Positions 8,918 through 18,484 of a DNA stretch of 64,000 nucleotides are shown here, piece after piece. Each line of letters starts with the position of its first letter. Positions within the stretch are counted from its first letter, which is position 1. The position numbers and the translations under genes are program-made. The stretch comes from Allorhizobium paknamense. GTDB taxonomy: Bacteria; Pseudomonadota; Alphaproteobacteria; Rhizobiales; Rhizobiaceae. Location: contig NZ_JAUSWH010000004.1 in NCBI RefSeq assembly GCF_030815125.1, forward strand, positions 186,001 through 250,000, written 5' to 3'. The notes below the pieces were generated by a model that was not told where the DNA came from, ran no database searches, and saw only the letters and a program-made list of their open reading frames with translations.

Positions 8918-9355
8918 TCACGGAATCTGCATGACGGAAAAGAACAGGCCGAGCTGCCGGATGGCGTTGGCGAAATTGTCGTAATCCACCGGCTTGGTGA
9001 TGTAGACATTGGCGCCCAGGTCGTAGCAGCGCTGGATTTCCCGCTCATCATCGGTGGTCGTCAGGATGACGACCGGCAAACGGCGCGTATACGGGTTGTT
9101 CTTCACCTTTTCGAGAATATCGGTGCCTGACATGTCGGGCAGGTTGAGATCGAGCAGGATCAGGAGATAGCGGTCGCGCGAGACCTCGCCGGAACGGTCC
9201 GGTCCCAGAATGAAATCCAGCGCCTCATTGCCATTGGCGAAGGGAATGATCTCGTTGTTGACGCCAGCGCGGCGGACGTTTTTTTCGATAAGGCGCGCAT
9301 GGCCCTCATCATCTTCGATCATGACGATCGTGACTTCCTTGCCCACCGCTTTCAT
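8918..9355 (-). CDS. CheY-like single-domain response regulator (Rcp1-like)
   Basis: Stand-alone receiver domain of 145 aa. Acidic residues in MIEDDEGHA, phosphoacceptor Asp69 in LLILLDLNLPDMSG, Thr in VILTTTDD and Lys in VYITKPVDY are all present. It has the longer loop (about residues 50-62) seen in regulators that partner bacteriophytochromes and CHASE-type kinases. There is no output domain, so it should pass phosphate to another protein or act by protein contact. Its start overlaps the upstream kinase stop (ATGA), showing translational coupling. Confidence 0.92.
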   Translation of the reverse strand: MKAVGKEVTIVMIEDDEGHARLIEKNVRRAGVNNEIIPFANGNEALDFILGPDRSGEVSRDRYLLILLDLNLPDMSGTDILEKVKNNPYTRRLPVVILTTTDDEREIQRCYDLGANVYITKPVDYDNFANAIRQLGLFFSVMQIP

Positions 9356-10845
9356 GCGCTACTCCGTACAAGCTTCGAAAGATCCATTGGCAGACGCAGG
9401 ATAAAGGTGGACCCCGCGCCAAGGCTAGACTTGACCGTAATTTCACCGCCCAGATTGCGGGCGAGTGAACGAACATGCGCAAGGCCTATGCCTTCCCCGC
9501 GCTGGTCCTGCTGGCCGGATCGGCGGAAGAGTTCGAAAACTCTCTCGTGATCTTCCTCGGCAATACCACGTCCATTGTCTTCTATGTCAATCCGAACGAA
9601 ATGTCTGCCGTCCTGAACCGTTCGCACCGATAAAATCAGCGGTTGGTCGGGCCGGCGATATTTGATGGCATTGTCGAACAGATTGCCGAGAATCTGCTCG
9701 ATGGACAACCGGTCGGAAATGATCTCGTTCACCGCGATATGAATGTCCGTCCGGCCATCGCTTTCGGCAATCTGATGGTGCACGCTTTCCGCAGTGATTT
9801 CGATGATCTCCTTCAGACTGACCTTTTCCGGCTTCAGCTGACGGCGCCCATCGCGGGAAATCTTCAGGATGGCGTTGATCAGCCCATCCATCTTGCGCGT
9901 CGAGGAGCGGATGAAATTGATGGCTTCCGGCAGGTCTTCGGCGGCCGCCAGACGGGCGTCGGCGATCTGCTGCTCGCTCAAACTGTCGCCATCGGCCAGT
10001 ACATAGGTCTGGAGAGCCTTGAGCGCGGTGTCGAGTTCGGCGGTAAAGCCCATGACATTGACGAGGGGGGCTCTGAGATCATGGGTGACGATATAGGCGA
10101 AACGCTGGATCTCCTGGTTGGCCTGAATCAGATCCTCGGTGCGCTCCTGAACGCGTTCCTCGAGGCCCCGGTTCAGCACCTCCACCTCATTGCGCGCTTC
10201 GGAAAGCTCGCGCACATGCTGAATGATGATGGCAATGGCCCCGCCGACGACCAGCACGATGGCAACGGCGCCACCAAGAGTAAACCATTTCAGCCAGGTG
10301 CTGGCCGAAAGCTGCGCGGACACGCCGTTGTTGAGGCTGCGGTCGGCGTCATTGCGCACCTCATCCAGAATGGTGCGAACATCATCCATGACATTCTTGC
10401 CGAAGCCGCCGCGCACCACCGAAACCGCCTCGTCCCAGCGGCCACTGCGGGCCAGATCGACAGTCGCCGACAATTCCTTCAACTTGGATTGCACCAGCGA
10501 ACGCAGTTGCGGCACGCGATGGGCCCGCTCCGGATGCCGGGCCAATTGCTCCTCAAGGGCCGACATCAGGGTTTCGGTCCGGTTCACCGCATTGTCATAG
10601 GGCGTCAGAAATTCGTTTTGCCGGGTGATGATATAGCCGCGCTGCCCGGTTTCCGCATCGGTCAAAGCCTGCAGAAGATCCGCACTGGTGCTGCGGATCG
10701 TGCGTTCTTCCACCACGACGCTGAAGGTGTCGCGCGTCCGCCCCACCAGCCAAAGCGAAGAGGCAATCAGGCTCACAAGAATGACCGCTCCTACCGCCAG
10801 CATCAGCAGGGTGGAGCGCATGAAAATAGCATTGGTCGCCGACAT
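9352..10845 (-). CDS. Membrane CHASE3-domain sensor histidine kinase
   Basis: A 497-aa kinase. Transmembrane segment 1 spans about residues 14-36, an extracytoplasmic helical CHASE3 domain about 40-180 (with the typical DAETGQRGYIITRQNEFL segment), and transmembrane segment 2 about 188-208. A coiled coil leads to HisKA with His255 in VTHDLRAPL, then HATPase with N-box GNLFDNAIKYR, DNGRGI and GEGIGLAHV. ATG 10845 is used because it begins the membrane domain and is preceded by a purine-rich GAGGGCGGGACGA stretch; the frame continues to 10947 without support. The signal sensed is unknown. First gene of a three-gene operon with the two receivers. Confidence 0.9.
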   Translation of the reverse strand: MSATNAIFMRSTLLMLAVGAVILVSLIASSLWLVGRTRDTFSVVVEERTIRSTSADLLQALTDAETGQRGYIITRQNEFLTPYDNAVNRTETLMSALEEQLARHPERAHRVPQLRSLVQSKLKELSATVDLARSGRWDEAVSVVRGGFGKNVMDDVRTILDEVRNDADRSLNNGVSAQLSASTWLKWFTLGGAVAIVLVVGGAIAIIIQHVRELSEARNEVEVLNRGLEERVQERTEDLIQANQEIQRFAYIVTHDLRAPLVNVMGFTAELDTALKALQTYVLADGDSLSEQQIADARLAAAEDLPEAINFIRSSTRKMDGLINAILKISRDGRRQLKPEKVSLKEIIEITAESVHHQIAESDGRTDIHIAVNEIISDRLSIEQILGNLFDNAIKYRRPDQPLILSVRTVQDGRHFVRIDIEDNGRGIAEEDHERVFELFRRSGQQDQRGEGIGLAHVRSLARNLGGEITVKSSLGAGSTFILRLPMDLSKLVRSSA

Positions 10846-11113
10846 TCGTCCCGCCCTCACACCGGCCCATAAAGCCGGGAAAAGAAGCCGGATGGTAATG
10901 CCTTCACCGTTTGATCGTCCAGACCGTCTCGCGCCATGCCCTCTCATCCACGCACCAAGGCGGGCTTGGATATCCCGTCATACCGAGATATCCAAGCCCG
11001 CCTCTCTTGACCACCGGAACGCCCGCCATGCGACCGGTTTCGCATCTAACGCGGGAAAGCAGGAATGGTTCCGGGCAGCCTCATCTTTTTTTGAGATGGA
11101 TTATAGGGCCCTG
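10846..11113. other. Gene-free region upstream of the kinase cassette
   Basis: No convincing gene. It holds a perfect 16-bp inverted repeat (10959-10974 with 10987-11002), a weak CTCATCT/GAGATG hairpin around an A/T-rich loop near 11079-11098, and at its right edge the family D repeat. Promoters for the minus-strand kinase operon should lie here, but no clear -35/-10 pair was identified. Confidence 0.6.
10959..11002. repeat. 16-bp perfect inverted repeat with 12-base spacer
   Basis: GGCGGGCTTGGATATC at 10959-10974 is exactly complementary to 10987-11002. There is no T-run, so it is not a standard terminator. It lies 114 bases upstream of the CHASE3 kinase start and could be a regulator site or a remnant palindromic repeat. 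Confidence 0.6.
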
Positions 11114-11256
11114 GGACGGATCGACATTCAGGCTGGAGTGAGGCGAAAACGGTGATTTTCGAGAACCGGAACGGAGTGTACTTAACGTACATGAGTACCG
11201 GAAGCTGAGACAAATTGCCGTTTGCAGCCCGCTCAAGCCTGAATGTCGATCCGTCC
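11114..11256. repeat. Family D palindromic repeat, copy D1
   Basis: A 143-bp element bounded by 21-bp perfect terminal inverted repeats (11114-11134 and 11236-11256). Its core contains GGCGAAAACGGTGATTT, GGAGTGTACTTAACGTACAT and AATTGCCGTTTGCAGCCCG, shared with copy D2 at 25324. The right terminal base is the G of the ubiB stop codon TAG. Confidence 0.85.
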
Positions 11257-12833
11257 TACAGCACCAGATGCAGGGCAATGGAAACCAGCGCCAACGCGAT
11301 AACCCAAAGCGCCACGCGCCCGGAGCGGGAATGCCGCGCCTCCGCCTTGCCGATGGCCTCGGCGGTTTCGTTGTCGAAGCGCAGACCATGCTCGCTCATA
11401 TGCATGAGTTCGCCGTGGAATTTCTCGGTCTTGGCGGCAATCTCCGGCAGGGCTTCGGCCACCCGCACGGCAGCCTTCAGCCCATCCTTCACATCGGCCA
11501 CGATGCGCTTGGGGCCAAGATTGTCGCGGATCCAGGCGCCCACCACCGGCTCGGAGGCCTTCCACATGTTGAATTGCGGATTGAGCATGCGCGACACGCC
11601 CTCCACCACCACCATGGTCTTCTGCAGCATGACGAGTTCGGGCCGCGTCGCCATGTCGAAGAGTTCCGTCACCTCGAACAGCAGGCTGAGCAGCCGCGCC
11701 ATGGAGATGGTTTCCGCCGACTGGCCGTGGATCGGCTCGCCAATGGCGCGGATGGCCTGGGCAAAGCTTGCGACATTGTGATGGCCGGGAACATAGCCTG
11801 CCTCGAAATGCACCTCCGCCACCCGCAGGTAATCGCGGGTGATGAAGCCATAGAGAATTTCCGCCAGGAACCGCCGCTCCTTCTTGCCGAGCCGCCCGGA
11901 AATTCCGAGATCGACCGCCACGATCATCCCCTGCGGATCGACGAAGAGATTGCCGGGATGCATGTCGGCATGGAAAAAGCCGTCCCGCAGCGTATGGCGC
12001 AGGAAGGACTGGATGAGCGCATCGGCCAGCGCGTTGAGGTCATGCCCGGCGGCCTTCAGCCCCTCGACATCCGACATCTTGACGCCTTCGATCCACTCCA
12101 TGGTGATGACGTCGCGGCCCGTGCGCTCCCAATCGACAGCGGGCACGCGGAAGCCGGGATCGTCCCGCGTGTTTTCCGCAAGCTCCGAAAGGGCTGCGGC
12201 TTCCAGCCGCAGATCCATCTCCATCTTGGTGGTCTGCTCCAGCGTCCGCGTCACATCCACCGGCTTCAGGCGGCGCATATGCGGCAGGAAGCGTTCCTGC
12301 ATGCGCGACACCAGATACATGACCTCCAGATCGGCGGCGAAGCGGCGGCGCACGCCGGGGCGCACCACCTTCACCGCCACCCTTCTCGGCCCGGCAGGCG
12401 TTGCCACCAGGCAAGGATGCACCTGGGCGATGGAAGCGGCAGCGATGGGCTGGCCGAATTCCAGATAGAGATCCTCGACCGTGCGGCCCAGCGAGTCGCG
12501 AATGGCGGTTCTCGCTGCCTCGGATGGGAAAAAGGCCATGCGGTCCTGCAGGCCGGTCAGGTCCTGCGCCAGTTCCGCCCCCACCACATCGGGGCGAGTG
12601 GCGAGAAACTGGCCGATCTTCACATAGGACGGCCCCAGCCTTTCGATGGCCTGCGACAGGCGATCGGCACGGGTGAGATGCGAGGCGCGCTTGCGGGCAA
12701 AGGCCGACACCACGCTTTTCGCCAGCGTCACCATCGGCGGCAGCCCCTCGGAGGGCAGTGCCGAAACGACCCCTTCGCGGACGAGGATCCAGCCGACCCG
12801 CGCCAGCCGGACATAGGCGCTGACTGTGCTCAT
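11256..12833 (-). CDS. ubiB: UbiB-family protein kinase-like ATPase for ubiquinone biosynthesis
   Basis: ABC1/ADCK/UbiB family protein, 525 aa, needed for ubiquinone biosynthesis and lipid handling at the membrane. It has the family KxGQ motif (KIGQ, 72-75) followed by FLATRPDVV, the AAASIAQVH segment replacing a glycine-rich loop, VAVKVVRPG, the catalytic HADMHPGNLF and the metal-binding VDLGISGRL. A hydrophobic C-terminal anchor spans about residues 506-525. It starts 4 bases after the ubiE stop, forming ubiE-ubiB. Its TAG stop shares its last base with the terminus of repeat D1. Confidence 0.95.
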   Translation of the reverse strand: MSTVSAYVRLARVGWILVREGVVSALPSEGLPPMVTLAKSVVSAFARKRASHLTRADRLSQAIERLGPSYVKIGQFLATRPDVVGAELAQDLTGLQDRMAFFPSEAARTAIRDSLGRTVEDLYLEFGQPIAAASIAQVHPCLVATPAGPRRVAVKVVRPGVRRRFAADLEVMYLVSRMQERFLPHMRRLKPVDVTRTLEQTTKMEMDLRLEAAALSELAENTRDDPGFRVPAVDWERTGRDVITMEWIEGVKMSDVEGLKAAGHDLNALADALIQSFLRHTLRDGFFHADMHPGNLFVDPQGMIVAVDLGISGRLGKKERRFLAEILYGFITRDYLRVAEVHFEAGYVPGHHNVASFAQAIRAIGEPIHGQSAETISMARLLSLLFEVTELFDMATRPELVMLQKTMVVVEGVSRMLNPQFNMWKASEPVVGAWIRDNLGPKRIVADVKDGLKAAVRVAEALPEIAAKTEKFHGELMHMSEHGLRFDNETAEAIGKAEARHSRSGRVALWVIALALVSIALHLVL

Positions 12834-12837
12834 CGCC

Positions 12838-13614
12838 TCAGATCTTCCAGCCGGAATGCAGCGCCGCGATGCCGCCGGTGTAATTGGTGAAGGAGACGCG
12901 CGAGAAGCCCGCCTTGCCGATCATGGCGGCAAAATCCTTCTGGTTTGGAAATTTGCGGATGGATTCCACCAGATACTGATAGGGCTCGGCATCGCCGGTG
13001 ATCATTTTGCCGAACCGCGGAATGGCATTGAAGGACCAGGCGTCGTAGACCCGGTCGAGCAACGGCATCTCCACCTCGGAAAATTCCAGAACCAGCAGAC
13101 GTCCGCCGCGCTTCAGCACGCGATGGGCCTCCGACAGCGCCTTGTCGATATGCGGCACGTTGCGAATGCCGAAGGCAATCGTATAGGCATCGAACTGGTT
13201 GTCGCCAAAGGGCAGGTCCTCGGCATTGGCTTCGACAAAGGTGAGGTTTTCGGAAAGGCCGCGCTTTTTCGCCCGCTCCGCGCCCACCGCCAGCATCGAG
13301 CCGTTGATATCCAGCACCGTGGCATGGGCCGTGCGCTTCGAGGCTTCGATGATGCGAAAGGCGATGTCGCCCGTGCCGCCGGCCACGTCCAGCACCTTGT
13401 AATTCGGATCGCGGCGCGGATGAAGGGCCGCCACCATGGCATCCTTCCAGAGCCGGTGCATGCCCGCCGACATCACGTCGTTCATGATGTCGTAGCGTTT
13501 GGCGACCTTGTGAAAGACCTCATTGACCAGGCCCTGCTTTTCCCCCTCCGGCACCTCGCGAAACCCATAGGAGGTTTCCATGCCGCCCTCGGCGGAAATA
13601 CGGTGTTCAGCCAT
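12838..13614 (-). CDS. ubiE: Ubiquinone/menaquinone biosynthesis C-methyltransferase
   Basis: SAM-dependent C-methyltransferase acting on 2-polyprenyl-6-methoxy-1,4-benzoquinol in ubiquinone synthesis. The 258-aa protein has the UbiE signature region [18 protein letters not shown], the SAM-binding motif [14 protein letters not shown] (about 72-85), and [16 protein letters not shown] followed by [13 protein letters not shown]. The N-terminal extension before YGFREV is typical of rhizobial enzymes. It is transcribed with ubiB and divergently from mutM, with about 155 bases between for both promoters. Confidence 0.96.
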   Translation of the reverse strand: MAEHRISAEGGMETSYGFREVPEGEKQGLVNEVFHKVAKRYDIMNDVMSAGMHRLWKDAMVAALHPRRDPNYKVLDVAGGTGDIAFRIIEASKRTAHATVLDINGSMLAVGAERAKKRGLSENLTFVEANAEDLPFGDNQFDAYTIAFGIRNVPHIDKALSEAHRVLKRGGRLLVLEFSEVEMPLLDRVYDAWSFNAIPRFGKMITGDAEPYQYLVESIRKFPNQKDFAAMIGKAGFSRVSFTNYTGGIAALHSGWKI

Positions 13615-13769
13615 CGGATCACTCCACTCTACGTCATCTTGCCAGGCGGTGGCGGAAACAACCGCGATAGGATAGGTATCGCAGCGTTGCTGTCCGGGCG
13701 CCGGATCGGGTCCTTGCCCTCGTCCTTAACCCATTGCGACGCCCACCGAAACAGAAAGATGGAGCCCCC

Positions 13770-14663
13770 ATGCCGGAATTGCCAGAGGTGGAGACGGTAA
13801 AACGCGGACTTCAGCCCTTTATGGAGGGTGCGACCATCCGCCGCCTGGAGCTGCGAAGGCCGGATCTCCGCTTTCCGCTTCCGAAAAATCTGGCTGGCCT
13901 GGCCGAAGGCCAGCGGATCGCCGCCCTGTCGCGGCGGGCGAAATATCTGCTCATCGACCTTGAGAACGGCACCTCCATCCTGTCCCATCTCGGCATGTCC
14001 GGCTCCTATCGCATCGTCGAGGAGGAGGGTGAGGCGCAGCCGGGTGACTTTCACCATGCCCGCTCCAAGGACGAGAAGCACGATCATGTCATCTTCCATC
14101 TGACCTCGCCGGAAAAGGGGGCGGTGAAGGTGATCTATAACGATCCGCGCCGGTTCGGCTTCATGGATGTGGTGGAGCGCCGCAGCATGGAAAGCCACGC
14201 CGCCTTTACAGGGCTTGGACCGGAGCCGCTGGGCAATGCGCTGAGCGCGGATTATCTGGCAAGCCGCTTCAAGTCCCGCGCCCAACCGCTGAAAAGCGCG
14301 CTGCTCGATCAGAAAAACATTGCGGGCCTCGGCAATATCTATGTCTGCGAAGCGCTGTGGCGCTCCCATCTGGCGCCGGACCGCGCCGCAGGCACGCTGG
14401 TGAACGCCGATGGCACGCCGAGCATGGGACTGGAACAGTTGACACTGGCCATCCGCGAGGTGATCACTGAAGCGATTGCCGCAGGCGGCTCCTCGCTGCG
14501 CGACCATATCCAGACCGATGGATCGCTCGGTTATTTTCAGCACAGTTTCAATGTCTACGACCAGGAGGGCGAGCCCTGCCGCACCCCCGGATGCGGCGGT
14601 ACCGTGACCCGCATCGTCCAGGCCGGACGCTCGACCTTCTATTGCCCGACCTGCCAAAAGTAA
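13770..14663 (+). CDS. mutM: Bifunctional DNA-formamidopyrimidine glycosylase / AP lyase
   Basis: Removes 8-oxoguanine and FapyG from DNA and nicks the abasic site. The 297-aa protein starts MPELPEVET, giving the catalytic N-terminal Pro2 and Glu3 after Met removal. The central helix-two-turn-helix segment is [20 protein letters not shown], and a C-terminal four-Cys zinc finger (CRTPGCGG...FYCPTC) is intact. It is slightly longer than E. coli MutM because of an acidic insert near residues 90-110 that is usual in alphaproteobacteria. ATG 13770 was chosen because it gives the invariant N-terminus. The TAA stop is followed directly by repeat A2. Confidence 0.96.
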   Translation: MPELPEVETVKRGLQPFMEGATIRRLELRRPDLRFPLPKNLAGLAEGQRIAALSRRAKYLLIDLENGTSILSHLGMSGSYRIVEEEGEAQPGDFHHARSKDEKHDHVIFHLTSPEKGAVKVIYNDPRRFGFMDVVERRSMESHAAFTGLGPEPLGNALSADYLASRFKSRAQPLKSALLDQKNIAGLGNIYVCEALWRSHLAPDRAAGTLVNADGTPSMGLEQLTLAIREVITEAIAAGGSSLRDHIQTDGSLGYFQHSFNVYDQEGEPCRTPGCGGTVTRIVQAGRSTFYCPTCQK

Positions 14664-14788
14664 TAGGAAGAGTCATTGAAAATGACTTTTCCTATTCCCC
14701 TTTCGAATATCTCAAGCCCTTGATGTATTTGAGATAGTCGAATTTTTTCAAGGCGAGGATGCCTTAGAATCTTCGAGCCTTGGTACAA
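14664..14788 (+). repeat. Family A mosaic repeat, copy A2
   Basis: First hairpin TAGGAAGAGTCATT / AATGACTTTTCCTA differs from other copies by paired changes (C to G and G to C) that keep the stem. The central TCGAATATCTCAA palindrome and the terminal CAAGGCGAGG...GCCTTGG arm follow. It starts immediately after the mutM stop and ends just before the enoyl-CoA hydratase Shine-Dalgarno sequence. Confidence 0.82.
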
Positions 14789-14800
14789 GAGGAGAGAAAG

Positions 14801-15583
14801 ATGAGCGAAACCCCGTTTGAAACGCTGATCCTGGAACGGCATGGACAGGTCATGCTGATCCGCCTCAATCGCCCGGAGGCGCTCAATGCACTGAACTCCA
14901 CGGTGCTGACGGAACTGATCGCCGTGCTTTCGGCCTGCCAGACCGATCCCGAGGTGCGCGCCGTGGTGTTGACCGGCTCGGAAAAGGCCTTTGCGGCGGG
15001 CGCCGATGTCAAGGAAATGCAGGCGCTGGACTTCACCACCATCTACCGGCAGGATTTTCTCGCCGGATGGTCGGAAGTGGCCGGCTTTCGCAAGCCGATC
15101 ATCGCTGCCGTTTCCGGCTTTGCGCTAGGCGGCGGCGCGGAACTGGCGATGATGTGCGACTTCATTATCGCCTCGCCCACGGCGAAGTTCGGACAGCCGG
15201 AAATCACCCTCGGCATCATTCCCGGCATGGGTGGCACGCAGCGGTTGATCCGCGCCGTTGGCAAGGCAAAGGCCATGGATCTCTGCCTTACGGGCCGGAT
15301 GATGGATGCGGAAGAGGCCGAGCGCGCCGGGCTCGTTGCCCGCATCGTTCAGCCCGAGAAGCTGCTGGAGGAAGCCCTTGCCGCCGCCGGCAAAATCGCC
15401 TCCTTCTCCCAGCCTGCCGTGCTGATGGCCAAGGAGGCCATTTCAAGCGCTGCGGAGCAGACGCTCGCCGAGGGCCTGCGCTTCGAACGCCGCCTGTTCC
15501 AGTCGCTCTTTGCCACGGAAGACCAGAAGGAAGGCATGGCCGCCTTCATCGAAAAGCGCAAACCCGCCTTCAAGGACCGGTAA
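14801..15583 (+). CDS. Enoyl-CoA hydratase (crotonase family)
   Basis: Hydrates 2-trans-enoyl-CoA in fatty acid beta-oxidation or related pathways. The 260-aa protein has the crotonase oxyanion-hole segments ([12 protein letters not shown] near 66-77 and [16 protein letters not shown] near 106-121) and the catalytic-Glu segment [19 protein letters not shown] near 132-150. ATG 14801 follows AAGAGGAGAG, placed right at the end of repeat A2, so the repeat forms its 5' leader. It is flanked by two inverted copies of family A (A2 and A3). In relatives this gene lies near mutM as well; the exact substrate is not known. Confidence 0.92.
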   Translation: MSETPFETLILERHGQVMLIRLNRPEALNALNSTVLTELIAVLSACQTDPEVRAVVLTGSEKAFAAGADVKEMQALDFTTIYRQDFLAGWSEVAGFRKPIIAAVSGFALGGGAELAMMCDFIIASPTAKFGQPEITLGIIPGMGGTQRLIRAVGKAKAMDLCLTGRMMDAEEAERAGLVARIVQPEKLLEEALAAAGKIASFSQPAVLMAKEAISSAAEQTLAEGLRFERRLFQSLFATEDQKEGMAAFIEKRKPAFKDR

Positions 15584-15595
15584 CAGAGCGACCTT

Positions 15596-15697
15596 ATGCC
15601 AAGGCTCGAAAAGATTTCGAATATCTCAAATTCATCAGGGGCTTGAGATATTCGAAAAGGGAATACGAACGGCCATCTTCAATGGCTCTTCGTGTTA
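15596..15697 (-). repeat. Family A mosaic repeat, copy A3 (shortened)
   Basis: Same family in minus orientation, but lacking about 22 bases of the third hairpin. The first stem reads GAGCCATT/GATGGC on the minus strand, again with compensated changes relative to other copies. Its outer end contains the glk stop codon (15695-15697). Confidence 0.8.
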
Positions 15698-16720
15698 TCC
15701 CTTCCGCCAGCGGCGTCCGTCATGGCTGACGCCGTAGCTGGAGGGGGTGCGGGCATAGGCTGCAAGCCCGGCCAGAGCCGCCTGCGGATGCGTCACGACG
15801 AAGGTCGGAATGGTCTTCATCAGGGCGCTGTGCGGCGCCTTGTCTTCGAAGGCGGCGCGGAAGGCTGGCAGTTTCAGCGCCGGAATGATCTTCTGGGAAA
15901 TGCCGCCGGAGAGGAAGACGCCACCGCGCGCCATGAAGATCAGCGCCAGATCGCCCGCCAGCCGGCCGAGATAGGTGGCGAGCAGTTCCAGCGTTTCCAC
16001 CGCCACCGGGTCGGTGTGTTCCAGCCCGTGCGAGGTGATGTCCGCCGGGTCCGTCCAGCGCGGCTCGATGCCGTCGGCGGCACAAATGGCGCGGTAGAGA
16101 TGTACGATACCGCGCCCGCAGATGATCTGTTCGCCGGAAATCCGGCCCTCGATCCTCTCGATATGCGGAAAGATCTGGTCATCGCGCTTGGAGCGCGGGC
16201 CGATATCGACATGGCCGCCTTCGCCCGGCACCGGCACCCAGACATGACGGGAATAGACGAGACCGCCGACGCCAAGCCCCGTTCCCGGTCCCAGCACCAC
16301 GCGGGAGGCAAGGCTGGTCTCGGCAAGGGTCCCGATCGGTTCGCGGTCATCCTTCGACAGCGATGCGGCGGCCAGCGCCTGCGCCTCGAAATCATTGACC
16401 ACCAGCACATCCTCGAAACCGAGATTGGCGATCATCTGCTTCGGGCGGATCACCCAATCGCAATTGGTGAGCGGGATTTCATCGCTCTTGATCGGGCCTG
16501 CCACGGCCAGGATCGCCGAACGCGGCTGCACGGCGGTCTTGTCCAGAATACAGTCCTGGATGGCCTGATCGATGGTGGGAAACTCCGCCGTCCGCACATG
16601 CGGAAATTCACGCGGCTCGGCATAGACATCCGTCAATATCCAGAAGCGGGCATTGGTGCCGCCAATATCACCGACAAGGATCGGGAAGGGAATGTGCTCG
16701 TCTTCGAGATGTCTGGCCAT
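15695..16720 (-). CDS. glk: Glucokinase
   Basis: ATP-dependent phosphorylation of glucose to glucose 6-phosphate. The 341-aa ROK-unrelated bacterial glucokinase has the phosphate-1 motif [10 protein letters not shown] at 17-26, the VVNDFEAQA segment with the catalytic Asp, [20 protein letters not shown] and a late GGVFLSGGI. The frame is open 37 codons further upstream into the mgsA region without support; ATG 16720 gives the family length. It lies downstream of mgsA on the same strand, forming a small glycolytic-overflow unit. The TAA stop lies at the edge of repeat A3. Confidence 0.95.
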   Translation of the reverse strand: MARHLEDEHIPFPILVGDIGGTNARFWILTDVYAEPREFPHVRTAEFPTIDQAIQDCILDKTAVQPRSAILAVAGPIKSDEIPLTNCDWVIRPKQMIANLGFEDVLVVNDFEAQALAAASLSKDDREPIGTLAETSLASRVVLGPGTGLGVGGLVYSRHVWVPVPGEGGHVDIGPRSKRDDQIFPHIERIEGRISGEQIICGRGIVHLYRAICAADGIEPRWTDPADITSHGLEHTDPVAVETLELLATYLGRLAGDLALIFMARGGVFLSGGISQKIIPALKLPAFRAAFEDKAPHSALMKTIPTFVVTHPQAALAGLAAYARTPSSYGVSHDGRRWRKG

Positions 16721-16757
16721 GGAAATTTCCGTTTTCGGTGGACCGCAATCCGGCTTG

Positions 16758-17135
16758 TCAGCCGATTGCGGGAAGCAGCAATTCGGCAGTCGCCCGGTTG
16801 AGCGCCATCGGCGTATCATAAAGAATGGCAAGACGCATCAGCGCCTTCACATCCACATCATGCGGCATGGGGGTGAGTGGATCGACGAAGAAGATCAGCA
16901 TGGCGACCTTTTTCTCGGCAATCATCGCGCCGATCTGCTGGTCGCCGCCCAGCGGGCCGCTCTTCATCCGCGTCACGTCGAGATCGGGGGCGGCATCCTG
17001 CACCCGTCCGCCCGTCGTGCCGGTGGCCACGATCTTGCAGTCTTTCAGAAACTGACGGTGACGGCTGGCAAACTCCGCCATCTCGTCCTTCATCTTGTCA
17101 TGGGCGATCAGGGCGATCGTGCGACGCTCGGCCAT
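16758..17135 (-). CDS. mgsA: Methylglyoxal synthase
   Basis: Converts dihydroxyacetone phosphate to methylglyoxal plus phosphate, a bypass of lower glycolysis under sugar-phosphate stress. The 125-aa protein has the phosphate-binding [11 protein letters not shown] (about 35-45), the catalytic Asp65 in [12 protein letters not shown] and the PHDVDVKAL segment (about 91-98). It is shorter than E. coli MgsA at the N-terminus, as usual in rhizobia. ATG 17135 has GAGGAG 9 bases upstream. The glk gene follows after 37 bases on the same strand. Confidence 0.94.
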   Translation of the reverse strand: MAERRTIALIAHDKMKDEMAEFASRHRQFLKDCKIVATGTTGGRVQDAAPDLDVTRMKSGPLGGDQQIGAMIAEKKVAMLIFFVDPLTPMPHDVDVKALMRLAILYDTPMALNRATAELLLPAIG

Positions 17136-17266
17136 GCCTGCCAACTCCTCCCCTTGCCCCTCTAGACGTCCAAAGAATAGACGCACAGCAGTCCGCGCGG
17201 CCATTCAATCGATTTGAGTGTTCTCTTACACAGGAGAAAGCCAAAAGAAAAGCGTCCCCTGCCGCC

Positions 17267-18319
17267 TCACTGCCGGGTGGCGGGCAGCGGCACATCCTCT
17301 TCCGGCAGCGGCGTATCCTGACCCTTCGGCTGAGCGGCACGGGCGGAAGCCGAGACCGGCACCGGGCCGGGATCGACATAGGCCGCCGGGCCGCCATAGG
17401 TGGCATGCGCCTCGTCCTTCACGGCGGGCATATCGAGAATGGCCGCACAGGCCTTGGGCAGATCAGACACCATGACCGGGCGTGGCGGCGGCGCGGGCTT
17501 CGGCGAAGGGGCAGGCTTTTTCGGCTCCCACGGCTCCTTGGTGAACCACCAGGCCAGTGACTTGTCGCAGCCATCGCCAGCGGGCACCGGCGCCTGCGCC
17601 TTGCAATTGCCAGCCCCTGCCGGGCAGGACAGCCGGATATGGAAATGCGCATCATGGCCATAGAGCGGGCGGATCTTGCCCATGAAGGTTCGGTCGCCGG
17701 TCCAGCTGTCGCAGAGCTTCTTCTTGATGGCCGGGTTGACGAAGATGCGCTGAACCTGCGGATAGCTCGCCGCCAGCATCAACAGCCTTGCATGGGCGGG
17801 CGTCCAGGCCTTTTCGTCGATAGTCAGGAACTTGTTCTTCTCCAGCATGGAGGTAAAAGGCAGATCCTCGCGCTGAGCCACGCTCAGCCGCTTGGCGGGC
17901 ATCGGCGTCAGCCAGACATCGGCATCCAGCCCGATCTGGTGCGAGGCATGGCCATTGACCATCGGCCCGCCACGCGGCTGGGCGATATCCCCCACCAGAA
18001 GCCCCGGCCAGCCTACCCTGGGGGCATCCTTGGACAGTTGCTCCAGAAAACCGATCATGGCCGGATTGCCCCAGCGGCGATTGCGCGACAGCCGCATGGC
18101 CTGCCAGGTCGGCCCATCCGTGGGCAGGGCCACGGCCCCGGCCATGCAGCCCTTGGCGTAAAAGCCATAGGGCGTGGCAGGGCCGGCCGTGGGCAATTGC
18201 ATGGCGCCGAACGCCTGCTTGGCGGGCTCATCCTCTCCGGCAAAGGCCGTGCTCAGATCACCGGCAATGAGGAGGGAAGACAGGGCAAAGGACAGAAACA
18301 GCGCAAGGGGACGGGCCAA
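17267..18319 (-). CDS. mepA: Penicillin-insensitive murein endopeptidase
   Basis: Periplasmic LAS-type zinc metallopeptidase that cuts D-Ala-mDAP cross-links in peptidoglycan. The 350-aa product has a signal peptide (about residues 1-27, ending TAFAG) and the zinc-site segments HASHQIGLDADVW and YGHDAHFHIRL. The region after about residue 250 adds a Pro/Lys-rich linker (KPAPSPKPAPPPRP) and a roughly 70-residue tail not present in the E. coli enzyme. The start codon is TTG 18319, with GAAGG 6-7 bases upstream. It is divergent from yejA. Confidence 0.92.
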   Translation of the reverse strand: MARPLALFLSFALSSLLIAGDLSTAFAGEDEPAKQAFGAMQLPTAGPATPYGFYAKGCMAGAVALPTDGPTWQAMRLSRNRRWGNPAMIGFLEQLSKDAPRVGWPGLLVGDIAQPRGGPMVNGHASHQIGLDADVWLTPMPAKRLSVAQREDLPFTSMLEKNKFLTIDEKAWTPAHARLLMLAASYPQVQRIFVNPAIKKKLCDSWTGDRTFMGKIRPLYGHDAHFHIRLSCPAGAGNCKAQAPVPAGDGCDKSLAWWFTKEPWEPKKPAPSPKPAPPPRPVMVSDLPKACAAILDMPAVKDEAHATYGGPAAYVDPGPVPVSASARAAQPKGQDTPLPEEDVPLPATRQ

Positions 18320-18484
18320 GAATCACCTTCGAAACAAAAATACCGGACAAAACCTAGCCGATATTTCCATAAACCGGAATGACTCCCAAAATTCCCCTTC
18401 CATCAAAGCAGCGTGAGGGCCACTCCCATTCCTGCGGAATTCTGGTTTATAAGCATTGCCATGATGTACCTGGAGACCTCTGGA

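Noticed and set aside
13629..14657. A 342-codon minus-strand frame opposite mutM
   Set aside because: Shadow of a well-supported gene that has all catalytic motifs.
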